The notes beneath the pieces are model-generated. The model saw nothing but the letters and a program-made list of their open reading frames with translations, was not told the origin of the DNA and did not search any database. This document shows positions 10,900 through 23,100 of a stretch of DNA of 60,000 bases, piece by piece (positions within the stretch are counted from its first letter, which is position 1; every line of letters starts with the position of its first letter). This stretch comes from Takakia lepidozioides (taxonomy: Eukaryota > Streptophyta > Takakiopsida > Takakiales > Takakiaceae). Location: the NCBI GenBank assembly GCA_030704615.1, contig CM060732.1:80191171-80251170 (forward strand), written 5' to 3'. Position numbers and translations under genes: made by a program.

Positions 10900-13800
10900 C
10901 TAAAAGTTACCCCGTGTAATATTGAGTAGAAAAGCCCAAACCTGTGCTGTACATTGTGCACTAAATATACAACCTCATAACTAGCATTGCTGGGGGGATT
11001 TTTATCTCTGAGGATGAATCTGTTGACTGTTCCTTGTGAACTTTTGCTATAAAGTACCTTTTGAAGGCCTAGATGTCACATTGAAGAAAGATATTTCTAT
11101 GGTCCACGGGGGCCCAAAGGGCCTATGGGACACAGTAGAGGGAGAGAAAAGGAACTGAAATAATAACATCTGCAGAAAACTCAAAGAGCTTATTGGACAC
11201 AAGAAAGCAGGAAACAAGAAAGAGAGCGGGGCCCTCAACAAGCAGCCTAAAAACAACTATCGATTTTGTGTTACAAAAACCTATGGGACACAGTAGAGGG
11301 AGAGAAAAGGAACTGAAATAATAACATCTGCAGAAAACTCTAAGAGCTTATTGGACACAAGAAAGCAGGAAACAAGAAAGAGAGTGGGCCCTCAACAAGC
11401 AGCCCAGAAACAATTATCGATTTTGTGTTACAAGAATCACATCAGTGGAGGCAAGCATTCGTCTCATCATCCTGCTTATGGAAGTGATTTCAAGTGTTGG
11501 CAAATTTCATCACATCCTACATTTCAAAACCTAACACGCTGATCTGTAAAGGTTACATCCACAGTACTTTCTCAATATGATCTTTGCACCCATTGCAGCT
11601 TGGTGGTGAAAGTGGCTAATGCCTCATGCAGATATGCTGCCAAGCATTTCTGATCCTCTTATTGGAACACCTCTGTAAGGGTTTTTCTGTCTTAGAATAG
11701 GCATAAAAATCAGGTGTATCTTCCCTTCCCCAAATCTGTTCTCCCCAACCTCTGCTAAACTAAGACTCCTCCTAGGTTAGAAATTGTCCGGTATGTACCA
11801 CCCAGACAATAGAGACAGTACCATTTCTTGGTCTCCTCTCCTTCATACTAGATATCCAAAGCAGATACTATGTCTCTTTAGAGACTCCCACTTTTTGGCA
11901 GAGGTCTTCAGCTTGGAGGACCAGAAGCGTCTGACAGCTTACCTGCATAAGACACTTGCCTTCGAGTGATGTTTTTGACCTACTTGTCTCATGGACCCAG
12001 TGAGCTTTATAAAGCTCCTTTCTTTTTTCTTTCTACCCCAATTCATCCTCTTTCTGCTCCATCCAAACTATGTGGGAGGTATGTTTACTGGGCTACGTAA
12101 GCAGTCTAATGATCTCTTGTCATCCCATTTCTCCCATGGCCCTCTAGTGTCCCCCATGACCATTATAATTTCTTCATTCGTTTGGTTTTCCTGAATTGAG
12201 AGAAAGACAATAGTTCACTGAGGAATTTTCCCTTTTGGCAGCTTACCTGCATCAGGCGTCTTTGGGTAACATATGGGTCTTCTGATGTGGTTTTCTTTGT
12301 GTTTAACTTTATACTATGGGTCCTCCTGGGCACCTACATTAGAAAGTTTTTTTGCATTCTCACAGAGGTCAAATAAGTCCTATCACACAATTGTAAACTG
12401 GCAGTGTGGCTCTATTCGCCAACAAGGCTACATCAAGCACACATGATAACCTTATGTCTTCAGAACCAAGTTCCTGTACATGTGACACAGGATAGTGCAG
12501 ATCGGATACTTGCCTCCATCTGATGGAAGCCCCAGCAGTTGGTCTATCTCCTCATCGGTCAATTCTTGACGTGCACTGCATCGCGCTCTATAAAGCCAAA
12601 GGACGCACGTTATACCACTCCTCAACCATCTTAAACTAAGGTGGGTAAACTATAGCTTGCATGAAGAGTGAGTTATTCACATCATCGAATTCTGTACGAG
12701 CAGAGTTGCTGTGCTATGGGTTCAGATTTTGCATATGTTGAGCTGATTGCAGTACAAGCTTGATCACAGCCTTGCTCTAGGTCATATAAACATATGACTG
12801 AGAGGACAAAATCAGATACCAATCTGAAAAGTTCATCACATATTTTCCTTTGTATTGCAAATGTAAAGAACTCTTCCCAAGAACATCCAAAAATAAATAG
12901 AAATTTAGGCTGACCTTTTAGAATCGGCAACATTGTCAGAACATATCCACCTGGCAGGCACAAAGGTGTCACCAGGAAGTCTTCGCCAGCTCCCACACTC
13001 ATCGCACTTCACCCATTGGTCCTCATCCCTGACAATTATGCCAAGATTGTTTGAAACAAGAAATATCTGACAACCAATATAAGTTCTGCTGCATATAGAA
13101 GAATGCAGCACTTCATCTTTGGGCAACATTCATGGTCTTTTGATGTGGGTTTCTTGTTGCTCTACTTTGTCTAAAGGCCCCTCAGGAGCCCATGTGCACA
13201 TTATCATTTATTTCTTTCTCCCATTTGTTTCTGATTTTCTTGTCAAAAAGGAGGAACACCCCGGATCAGCCTTTATAACCCAAAACCCTCGATCATGACC
13301 CTGGAAACCCAAGAAAAGCCGGCTCTGGCAGGGCTACTGGGAAGGAAATACACCAAGTGCAATTGATCTCTCTCTACCTTCACCATGTGAACGAACTCTC
13401 GTATCCCCCGGTCTGCCCTATGGTGATGTGAATGGTTTCCTATAATTCTACCATGCAAAAACAAGAAAAGCAAGAAAAGCTAAATATCCACAGACACTCT
13501 TCTGAAGCATACCCTGATGGTTCATTGGTGAAGAAGGTTCTCTTGGTAAGAACAGGAGGCTCCTGCATGGATACAGCACAAATTAGTGTGCTCAATATCA
13601 AAGCCAATAATAGAACTGCCGAAATAAGCCATCTCTCTTCTGCAGGACTCTTCCAATGTTCAGGTCAACATGGCCATGGCCAAAATGACCAAATCTGCTT
13701 GCAAACCAACTCCACGAATAAAAGGCTCGTCAAATGGTCACTACATGATACCTGAAACATGACGACAATATGTGAACAAGCTGGGAAAGTACATCCCAAC

Positions 13801-16800
13801 ATGGGTCTAGTTCTGTACCTTATATTCTTCGAACTCATGCCCCTCAATGGTGACAATCGTTGGAACAGCCCCAGGAGATGCCTGGAGCAGCTCCTGAGTC
13901 CCTTCCCACTCAACGTATTCCTCCATATTCACTCGCAGCCTCTTACCTTTGGAGCCAAGAGAGCCAGAGATCCTATCTACATGCTGCAAGGCCTGTGGTA
14001 TGGTGACATGTCTCCCTGCCACCTTTTTCTCTATAAGGGCTTCCCCCAGTGCCAAATGATCTATAACTTTTGTTCGGTGAGCAGGCAAGGAAGGAGAGTC
14101 AATCCTTCGCTTTTGCACTCTTTCTGCTTCAATACAGCCATACCCTGGATCTGTAACATCATCCTGAGCTGAGACCACTGGTTGGACATGAGAAGTGCCT
14201 TGCTTTGGCGCCAGTTTGTTGACTGCAGGCTTGTCATCAATGGTAGAATCTCTATCTTCTGCACTTATGGACAGTGACTCTTTGGGGTCTTCTGCCAACG
14301 TGACAGCTCTTGCGACTTTAACTTGCTGCACACAAACACATAGTGACATTCTCTCAGAGTGCAGTCCACAACTAGGATATCTGTGCAAAGGTCTTTGGCA
14401 TCTCAACATAGAGAGACCTGCAACAGCAAGCCAACTGAGGCTACTGTGACAGAGGAATGAGTGCTCATTATGAGGGATTGAGTCCTGAACCAGTCAATCC
14501 ACTCAAATATCTACCTCTCCACATGTATATCTTGATGACAACTAACCTGCTTACACTCATGCTTTTGTGTTAGCCTACACCAGTACCTTTCTATATCGGT
14601 ATCTGTTTGTCACAGTGGCAAACATTGTCCCATACACAATCACAGTCTGGAACAACACACAGTCTCTAGTTGCGTGTGGAGATGACCAGATGAGCTGGTC
14701 TATCATGCAGGCAGATACCAGAGGCATAACTAAGATAGGTTTTGGAGATCTCTGCACACACCTTTGCCTACAGAAAGATTGTTTGATGGGACTCTTGTGA
14801 TTAACACAAGGGTCGGACTTCAAGTCCTATGGTAAATTCCACATCTCTCGCGCGCCTTACAAGCTGACTTCTGAGTACATTACCCTAAAGTTGGCTTGCA
14901 GATCAGATCTTCTGCCCCTCAAACGAGCTGTCCTTAGCTATTTCCATGTCTCCCTCATTTCAACATGGTTCAGCAATTCAACCCCAAAAACAATTTTAAA
15001 GACATTTCGTTTTAATCATGAGCCATTGTTGTTTGGAAGAATATGTACGAGTGCCAAACCTTAGAAGCCACAGATGATTGTTTACGATACCCCATGATGA
15101 GTGTCCCTTCTGGTTCTAACCTGCTGAAATAGACTGCACCACCATGTAGACAAATCTGTCAGAGATTATAAGCCACACTAAAGATGTGCCACATCTGGCT
15201 TCAGCACCAATATCTTTTGTTAATCACAATGTCATTGATTAATCCTCAGGCCGTCACGAAACAGGCCCACACGAAATTGACCCCACTCCTTCAGCTGTAC
15301 AAGGGGAGGGGTTTCATAATGAAGTCCTACTGGGAACCATTGGATAGCCAAATAACTCACCACCATTCAAGATACACGGCCACTATGAATGTGAAAGGGA
15401 GGCCTAGCCATTATTGACCTAAAAATCAACTCTGCCTAGACAATTATTGGTGGTAAATCATAGGTACTCATGAAACCAAGCTCGGCAACGCTACAATGAA
15501 TAGTTAGTACCTTTAGATATGGAAGTGGTGAAGAAGAATAAACTTAATAGGACACAGTAGACAAAGAAGACAAAACACCAAGAAATGAGGGAACTTGACT
15601 GTGTGCACAGAGACCATGAGATCAAGCCATAGGAAAGAAAAGCTATAGAAGACTACCAACTGAAACACAGCAGAGACAGACCTGTATCACCACCTCGGAG
15701 GTTGGATGATTGCACATAGGGGTAGAATTTTTTGAAGTAATAGATACGGCTTTCCTTGCTGTGCCAGAAACAGAATTCGAAGGACCACTCCTTTCCGAAC
15801 TGGTCAACAAACTTCATCCACACTCCCCCAGGCTTTGAGAGGGGAGGAAAATGCTCCTGCAATTACACAAAACATCACAAATAAAAATGTAGTATACTGG
15901 ACTGGAGCGCGAAGAGAGTGGATGGCTACCTTATCTGGCAAGGTCTAAGCGGCGACCTAGAGACTATGGTGGTTAGAACAAAGTAAGAGGATGGAAACTT
16001 CATAAGAGGAAGAGGAAGAGGAAGGACAAACGGCAAAGCGCATACCTCAACCTTTCGCTTAGGGAGAACAAAGTGCCCGGTGCTGCGACAGTCAGTCACA
16101 CTTGCCACCTTCTCGAAGAGATGTGTCATGGTTGACCCATTGCTGAGAGGTTTGTCAAGGACAGTGGAACAATCTGGAAATAGGCATATAGCTCCCTGTA
16201 TGACATTTCAAGGCGACAAGAACAGGCAGCATCTTCCTAACATGCTTTCTCATCATGAAACGCAGTCAAACAACGAGTCACATGATTTTCTAATGGCTGG
16301 ATACCACTGACTTGTGAATCGTAGAGGGTCCAACTTGGTGATGTGAGGATCATTTATGGACATTGAACGTGGCACAGCTTGACCAGCCCTCCCTTTTGCA
16401 GGTGGAAGCTCTGATTGATAAGGCCAGTGCAAGGATATCAATGAGCACTTTATAAAATTGGTAAAATAAACAAACAGGAAAGGAGATCTGCCTTGCGCCT
16501 ACAAAGGCCAACATCGTTACAAGTGAATGCTCACACCTTACAGTTCAACTGGGCCATGCTTGGCCCAAATGCAAGGGCTACTGGTCTATGATGCTGGGCT
16601 GATATAGACAGAGCAACCTAAGCAGAAATCTTAAGAACCTAGGACCCTCAGATAAATGTCATTTTAACGAATTGAGACAAGATGAAATGCAGTAAAGCCA
16701 CTACTTTGACATCACTATTTCTTGTTCAACTTACCAACTGAAGGTTCTTTTGCACTTGACTCCCTCTCAATCTGGTGGCTAAATTTCCGAGTGCAGCTTG

Positions 16801-17378
16801 CTCTTACTTTGTGCTTCCCGGTCCCGCCTGGATTTTCCAAGATGGATCCAATCAACGAGTTTCTGTGGCCGGTACTATGAATACAATCAACAATACAACA
16901 TTGACCTATTTCGGGGGGAACATCTGGTCCCTGATTGTGATGGGGAAACGATATAATCCTCACAATTAGCCAGAAAGTAAGCTGGTACTGGACAACAGGA
17001 GCCTCATTGTACAGCCCTTCCATGTCTCTCTGCTTCCCTCAAGGCTAAATGACAAGGTTAGATCATTACCTGGCACTTGCCCAGGTTGTTGGGAAAGTTC
17101 CCCACTCTCTACAGAGGATTGCGATACTACGGAGACTGTCATAACCGCAGCACTAAAAACTACTCCCCACAACTACTCCCTTGTAAGTCACCGGCTCCCT
17201 TCACAGTTGCCTGCGTACTTCCATGAAGTGCCACATTACAGAAAACTCCTTGATTTGCAGTTGATTTTCGATTGCTTATGGCTTGAGCATGGCTGGCATC
17301 GCCTCTGAGCATCCGATCTTGACTTCTGGTCAGCCCTGGGTGCTCTATCCTGGAATTCTTTCGAAGCTGAAGCTGTGT
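10442..17378 (-). CDS. VAL/HSI2-like B3 + CW-zinc-finger transcriptional repressor
   Basis: Minus-strand gene with well-supported GT-AG exons at 16,930-16,735, 16,410-16,312, 16,173-16,046, 15,856-15,682, 15,133-15,060, 14,325-13,819, 13,562-13,513, 13,028-12,915 and 12,587-12,510. Each consecutive pair joins in frame. The B3 DNA-binding domain spans the third to fifth of these (MTHLFEKVASVTD, GHFVLPKRKVE, GKEWSFEFCFWH, SRLEPEGTLIMGYRK). The conserved VAL linker follows (TIVTIEGHEFEEY, then EPPVLTKRTFF). The CW zinc finger follows it (QWVKCDECGSWRRLP, WICSDN, then RCSARQEL), with its Trp and four Cys present. Known VAL proteins bind RY elements, read H3K4/H3K27 methylation and repress seed/embryo programmes with Polycomb. 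A Cys-containing basic exon (10,899 downward) probably ends the protein. The PHD-like N-terminal domain and the EAR motif of angiosperm VALs were not found, so the ends of this model are incomplete. Confidence 0.82.
11122..11437. repeat. 158-bp tandem duplication in a VAL-like intron
   Basis: The block starting CCTATGGGACACAGTAGAGG at 11,122 repeats almost exactly from 11,280. The few differences (for example 'caaagag' versus 'ctaagag', 'gcggggcc' versus 'gtgggcc') mark it as a recent tandem duplication. The long frames here are not coding. The stretch 11,440-12,500 shows no clear exon. Confidence 0.85.
17040..17378 (-). other. Candidate 5' exons of the VAL-like gene
   Basis: Two coding-like stretches lie upstream of the exon at 16,930. 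One runs from an acceptor (ACCACAG, about 17,379) to about 17,175 and reads a Gln/Arg-rich peptide (KQTQLQLRKNSRIEHPGL). The other, about 17,137-17,075, reads MTVSVVSQSSVESGELSQQ and can splice in phase (CAA|GTGCC) to 16,930. The first hits a TAG if read straight through, and the gap to the second is too short for a typical intron. The real start may therefore be the ATG at about 17,137, or lie farther upstream. From 17,380 to 19,100 I found no exon with the family's PHD-like cysteines. Confidence 0.35.
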
Positions 17379-18496
17379 TTGCTTCTGTGGTAGTGAAAAG
17401 AAAATATAAGTACCTTTATATAAGGGTTGAGGATCTACATGTCACTGTCTAGTTCTCTTTCTTCATTGTATTACCCACATTACATGCCACAAACGAGCAG
17501 CAATTATAAGAGCAGACAGTGTATACACCTAGCCGATGTGCTGTAGAACATGAGTAGGAAATCTTCCAAACAAAAATTAGATTTTCCTTTCTAGAATCAA
17601 CAGAATCATCCCTTTAATACAATTCCCAAACAGACTTGAGAAGGTAGAACTTCTAGACAGATGAAGATTCTCTTTAGATGTACTGATCTTTTTTAGTGAC
17701 TTAAATTGAGGCATTATCACAGGCTCCGTGGGTTGATCTGTAATGTAAGTTTATATTCACTCTAGATATAGTGCTAGTGAAGTTTCACTAGAACCAAAGA
17801 GGTTGCTACTGTCCATCTTCGAGCAGTTCAAATGGGGTTTCATGTGCAATCATCAGGTATTGCTGGACACTAGAAGTGGGCCTTCTTCTCTCTGCAACAG
17901 CAAAATGTCTGGCCAGTGTCACTCGCAAGAAACGTCATAAAAGTATTGGCATTCGTAAATCGGATCTGGATAATCGAACTTCTGGTGATTCTCTTTCAGT
18001 ATTTAGAGATCTCCCAAAATGCCTACATTGAAACCAGCCCTATAAGCATCGATTGTCCTTCCGATACGACACTTGTAACATCGACCACATTACCAGGAAT
18101 GGCTTCTCCATCTGTTTAATAATTCTCGCAAGATTTGACAGTCTCAAAAGATCCTAAGATACATTGTAGACCGTCTCAACAAACTGACAGCGTTCTGTAT
18201 GTTTGATGAGGAGGAGGGAAAGAAAGACCATAACGAACAAGAAGACTCTTTGTTGCTGAAGGTACACAACATCCACCAGATGAACAAGACACAGCGACTT
18301 CATACATAATACAAAAGCACATGTACATGCAAGAATTTGATACATACTCAATGTAGTCCGAGGAGTTGTCCCAAAGCTATCCAACTCCAGATTGCTTAGT
18401 CAATTATCCCCGGTTTACCATAGAGCAGGTACAGAGAACAAACGCTAGGTGCAATGCATGTGGCTAGAGGCATATATGTGTGAGAGAGACGGGACT

Positions 18497-18497
<1 letters not shown>

Positions 18498-18579
<82 letters not shown>

Positions 18580-18597
18580 GAGAGAGAGAGGGAGAGT
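18498..18597. repeat. Compound (AG)n(TG)n(GA)n microsatellite
   Basis: (AG)n about 18,500-18,540, (TG)n 18,541-18,562, then (GA)n with GGG interruptions to 18,595. It sits in the presumed 5' region of the VAL-like gene. The protein frames through it (alternating Arg-Glu or Leu-Ser) are artefacts of the repeat. GA tracts in plant promoters can be bound by BPC proteins; that is general knowledge, not shown here. Confidence 0.9.
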
Positions 18598-19099
18598 GAA
18601 TAACAAAGAAAGACCGATTAACGCGAAAAGAACAATGACAGACTAGTAGACTAGGTACTTGGTAAATGTGGTTATGGTCGAGGATCAAAATCACCTTTGT
18701 TTCTACTGAAAAGAGGAGGGAAAGAGCCCGGTGAAGTTCAAGGCTCGTGGTGCTGAGACGACCAAAAGTACAACCACAGAAAGCACGTTGAGGGGGAGCA
18801 AGAACTAAGAAGAACTAGGAGAGGTAGATATGGCTAGACACAAGAATGATCACTGATTGTAATAGAAGAGAGGACTGAAGGGACGGAGACAACTTCGAAA
18901 CTGCGACACATTTGGCGGTCATTACTTAGCTAGAAACAATTTACGCTAATTGTGCCTAAAAGAGTAAGAGAGGAGAAAGAGAATAGGGAGAAAGTGGAAA
19001 ACTAGGTGAAAGAAGCAAAGCTGAATGAAAGAGCATCAACACACGACACTCACTAACACCAGCAAAGAACTATAAACTCAAACACCATCGCTGATCATA

Positions 19100-20187
19100 G
19101 ATCGCCGGGAGGTAAGCCACAGCACGAGAGACGCCAGCGATGTGCGAGTGCAAAAGAGTGACGAAAGAAGGACAAGTGTGAAGGGCTCGGGAGGGCCAAC
19201 GGGGGATTCTCCGGGGCACCGAGAAATTCCCGCGCTCCACCGGCGACCGGCTACGGGCCCGGCCACATTCTGTTATCTGCGCGGCTCGAGCCCTGCAAGG
19301 TTTTCCGCTGCCACCGGCACCGGCGTCACGGGTCACCCTTGCCAACAGCGATGTTGTCTACATGGATGGAAATTGCAGATATGGATGGCGAATGGATGAA
19401 CAACCGGTTCCGGCGCCCGGCAGTCTGGGGGGTGCGGGCCCAGGGCAAAGAAACCTTGGAGCTAGGTATCCTTGCTCCTTTCGCACGTGTTAGAAAAGCC
19501 TCGGTCGCTAGGCCCGGCCCGGGCCCACGCACCGGGCTCGCTTAGGTTTTAATAATAGCAACGTTTACTTGTTTTCTGTATTTCGGTGTTGAGCAAGGCA
19601 ATTAACCCTAAAATAGGTCTTCATCCAGCCCACAAGCTGGACAAATGATACATGTAACCTATCTCTGGATAGAGCAGGATGATTTATGATTTTATTCATC
19701 CGCCCTGGAAGCCTAGATTGAAGCGCAGGAAGAGGGTCCGAGAAGAACGTAGAGACGTAGAGACTCTTGAGATATCGGAAAGAGGAAGGGAGAGCCTCCT
19801 TGTCTGTGTGCATGTACAGCTTCAATTGTTAGAGCTTTCATTGTGGCAGTTTCGACTGGAAAGAACCATGATGTTGTTGACCAATGCTCTGTTCCGTTCT
19901 GATGCATCTCACGGCTCAGCCTATTTGGTGGTCTGCTTCTCAGTGTGCCATCCTAGTCTGCATAGCTAAATCTCTTCTGTAGAGGAACTAAGAAGTCGCA
20001 TCAGATCAAGAGAAAGAAGTGCAATTTGCAAATAATTATTTGAAGTTAGGGGTCAAAGCTATCGTGTATGACAAATTGCGAGTTTTTCCTCGCCGAAATC
20101 TGTTTGTTGCACAATTTTTACATTTTATGAAGAGCAGGTTATCATTGTGTAGAAAGGAGGGATAGATTGAGGAACACACAGGAGGAA
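19100..20187. promoter_or_regulatory. Shared intergenic region of divergent VAL-like and ABCF genes
   Basis: About 1 kb separating the minus-strand VAL-like gene from the plus-strand ABCF start. The part at 19,150-19,560 is markedly GC-rich compared with both sides and contains no supported protein, consistent with a bidirectional promoter/5' UTR region. The assignment rests on position and composition; no core promoter element was pinned down. Confidence 0.45.
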
Positions 20188-23100
20188 ATGCCGTCGGCTG
20201 GGGCAGATGGAGGTGTGGAGAAAGGGGTGTACGAGGTATTGGGAGAGAGAGCAGTGGACGTGGATCCGACTATTCTGGACTATATTGTCAATGTGCTGAA
20301 GGATGAAACATTCGATTTCGGATGGAAAGGAGAGGGGGCTTTTGAAGCTGTTGGCCCCCTTCTTGTTGACTCGGACTGTGTGAGGGACGAGGATGAAGCC
20401 CGAAAGGTGAGGAAACTCTACCTCTTCCCTTGTGTGAGATTGTCTGCCTTTTTCTTTTCATTAAAAGAAAATCACTTGAGGATAAAGTTTTTCCCGTGCA
20501 CTCCTCTTACTATTCTTCATGCTCTGGCCTCAGAGAATGTGGTATGTATAGCTTTACAACCAAGAAAAGCAGAGGTCGCCCTCTATTTCTGGGCCCGCTG
20601 CAACGAGCATGTTGGCTGGTGGCTTGTTCTGACTCACGATCAGCCAGAGAAATTCCACTCTAGGGCTGTAAGAAGGGCTATAAGAAGGGCTTTGCTCTTG
20701 GGGTTGCAATAGCCACGGGAAACCTAACCGAAGGGCCCTTTTAAGAACTCACGTAATATCTTTCTTGGAAACATGATCTATTCTGGAATGATCACTACCA
20801 CATAATTCTAGCTGTACTTCTTACGAATCTAATTTCAAAGGTCAACGATTTAGGAGTTGCATGGGCATGTCAACCTCTATGCCGGTTACCGGGACTTTTA
20901 AACTTTGAAAGGCCTGCATGTGGCCTACGAAGAAACTGCTTCAGAGGCATAGATTGCCTCTCTGTATCTCATTGGCAATGTGATGGTATAGTTCAGCACT
21001 CAGTCCCTTGCAAATGAAATTCCCCCTCAGGAAATCACTTCGTCCTGAAGCATCCATCATGCCAGCAAATGACATATGCGGGACTGACATCCGTGCTATT
21101 GATTGTATATTTCACACACTCAACAGACACAGTTTTCTTGTACCTTTCTTTGTTTGCATGGAACACAGTTTTAGATGGAGCTATTAGCAATCATAATGGT
21201 AGGTAGCTTTCTCTGTTTGGCATTGGCTAAGCTGGAGTTAGTTTACAGGTGATTTTGCTACCAACTAAGCCTTGTGCCCCGATTTGCACCACAAGACAAA
21301 CTTTCTTCAGTACAGCTTGGTCTATAGGGATTGAAGTATTCCTAGGGTATTTCATCCAGTGATTGGTAATTCTCATGGGGGTGCTCCAATACAACATTGC
21401 TGCAGTTCTTCATTGAGATGCTGTGAATCAAGCATGGGCTTTTGAGGGTGTGGCTTGTATGGCAGGTATGTGCAAAGCTTGCAGAAAGATATGGTGCTAG
21501 AGGAGGGGACAAAACACAAGAGGGCTTCCGGAAGATGGCCACACCAGTTCGAATGTCAGATGGATTGCCTCAAGGTGAAATTGCTAGCAAGCCAGAGGAG
21601 ACACAAGCTCCCCCACAAATCTCAGAGCGGGATCTCGCTAAGATTGAGCGTCGCAAGAGGAAAGAAGAACGTCAAAGACTGGTATATTTTTCAATTGTTG
21701 CTCAAGCCCTCTAGCTGATAATCATATGCGACAGGTTGCACTGCCAGACACACACTTCAGGAAAAAGGGTATTGGCCTCAACAACCTTAAAGTTTCTGTA
21801 ATCAACCTCCTAGTTTCTTGTATGACGTCAATGTGGGGCATAACTCAAAACTCACCCATAGCAGGATTTTCGTCTCCTGGGTGCAAGCAGTGTGGCAGTT
21901 TAGTTCCGTAGACCATGTGTAGAAATTCCTCACAACCTGTTTGGGAGGTTTTCTGTTGCCTGGGACAATGTTATTAATTTTAGATGACAGCCACACATTC
22001 TGGAAACAATTATAGGACTAAATACCATAGGGCAGGAAGAAAAAACTTGATCTTCCATCTTCAACCAGTGCATAGTAGGAGCTGGGAAAATCAGTAAGTT
22101 CTGGCCAAGCTGACAAAGCAATCAGTCTCTAATTATGTTCACCTTTTTGGCCAACCTGTTTCCATGGTTGAGCAGGCCGAGTACGAGGCCCACCTAGCAG
22201 CAGCACAGGCAGCTAATGAGGGCATGCCAGTTGTCATGGTGAACCATGGGGGCATGGGAGAGGGAAGTGTCCCAAAGGACATACGAATGGAAAATTTCAG
22301 CGTTTCAATGGGGGGCCGCGAGCTCATCAATGAGGCAACAGTCACTCTATCTTATGGAAGGCGCTATGGTGGGTATGCTAAGATTCCAGTTAAAGTTCCT
22401 GGATTGACAAGAATAAATGTGGGGTGGTTCAATGTTAGGAGGGATCATTCTACTCCTTGCTACTTCTTTCTCGCATCATCAGGATGTGCGATTCTGTGTT
22501 CTTTCATCCTGTGTATGGATTCAATTCACTTCAGTGATCATACAGTTTGTCTTCTCACATTCAGTGTTGAAATCTCATCTGAGCTTCAAGGAGTAAGAAT
22601 ATCTCCTTCAGGGATTTTCCGGCTAAAAGTATCTGCCACCTCCTATTTAAGCATCCAGTGTACACCTGTGACTACAAGTTTGGTCGCATCATGATTAGTC
22701 ATAGAATTGTCTGATTCCAAACAGTGATGACTCCCGAACCCTCTGTATATGTATTGTATCACGTAATCAGAGCTCCGTGGTATGAATACCAGCACCTCTG
22801 ATCTTAGATGTCTGTACTTAGTCATTTGCATCTTTGGGGGTGCAGGTTTGGTGGGGAGGAATGGAACAGGGAAGACCACATTTTTGAAACACATGGCTAT
22901 GCATGCAATCGATGGCATCCCTCGCAACTGCCAAATTTTGCATGTGGAGCAAGAGGTGGTGGGTGATGATACAACAGTGCTTCAATGTCTCCTGAGCTCT
23001 GACATCGAGCGTACCCAGCTTCTGGAGGAGGAGGCTCTTTTGGCCTCACAGGTCTACCTTACTCCCCGCTTTCTCTAATGCGTTACCCGACGGCCCAAAT

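Noticed and set aside
18449-18694. Arg-Glu / Leu-Ser repeat proteins
   Set aside because: Direct translation of the GA/TG microsatellite.
19070-19545. Small genes in the GC-rich intergenic segment
   Set aside because: Frames on both strands overlap and lack motifs. The segment is better explained as a divergent promoter region.
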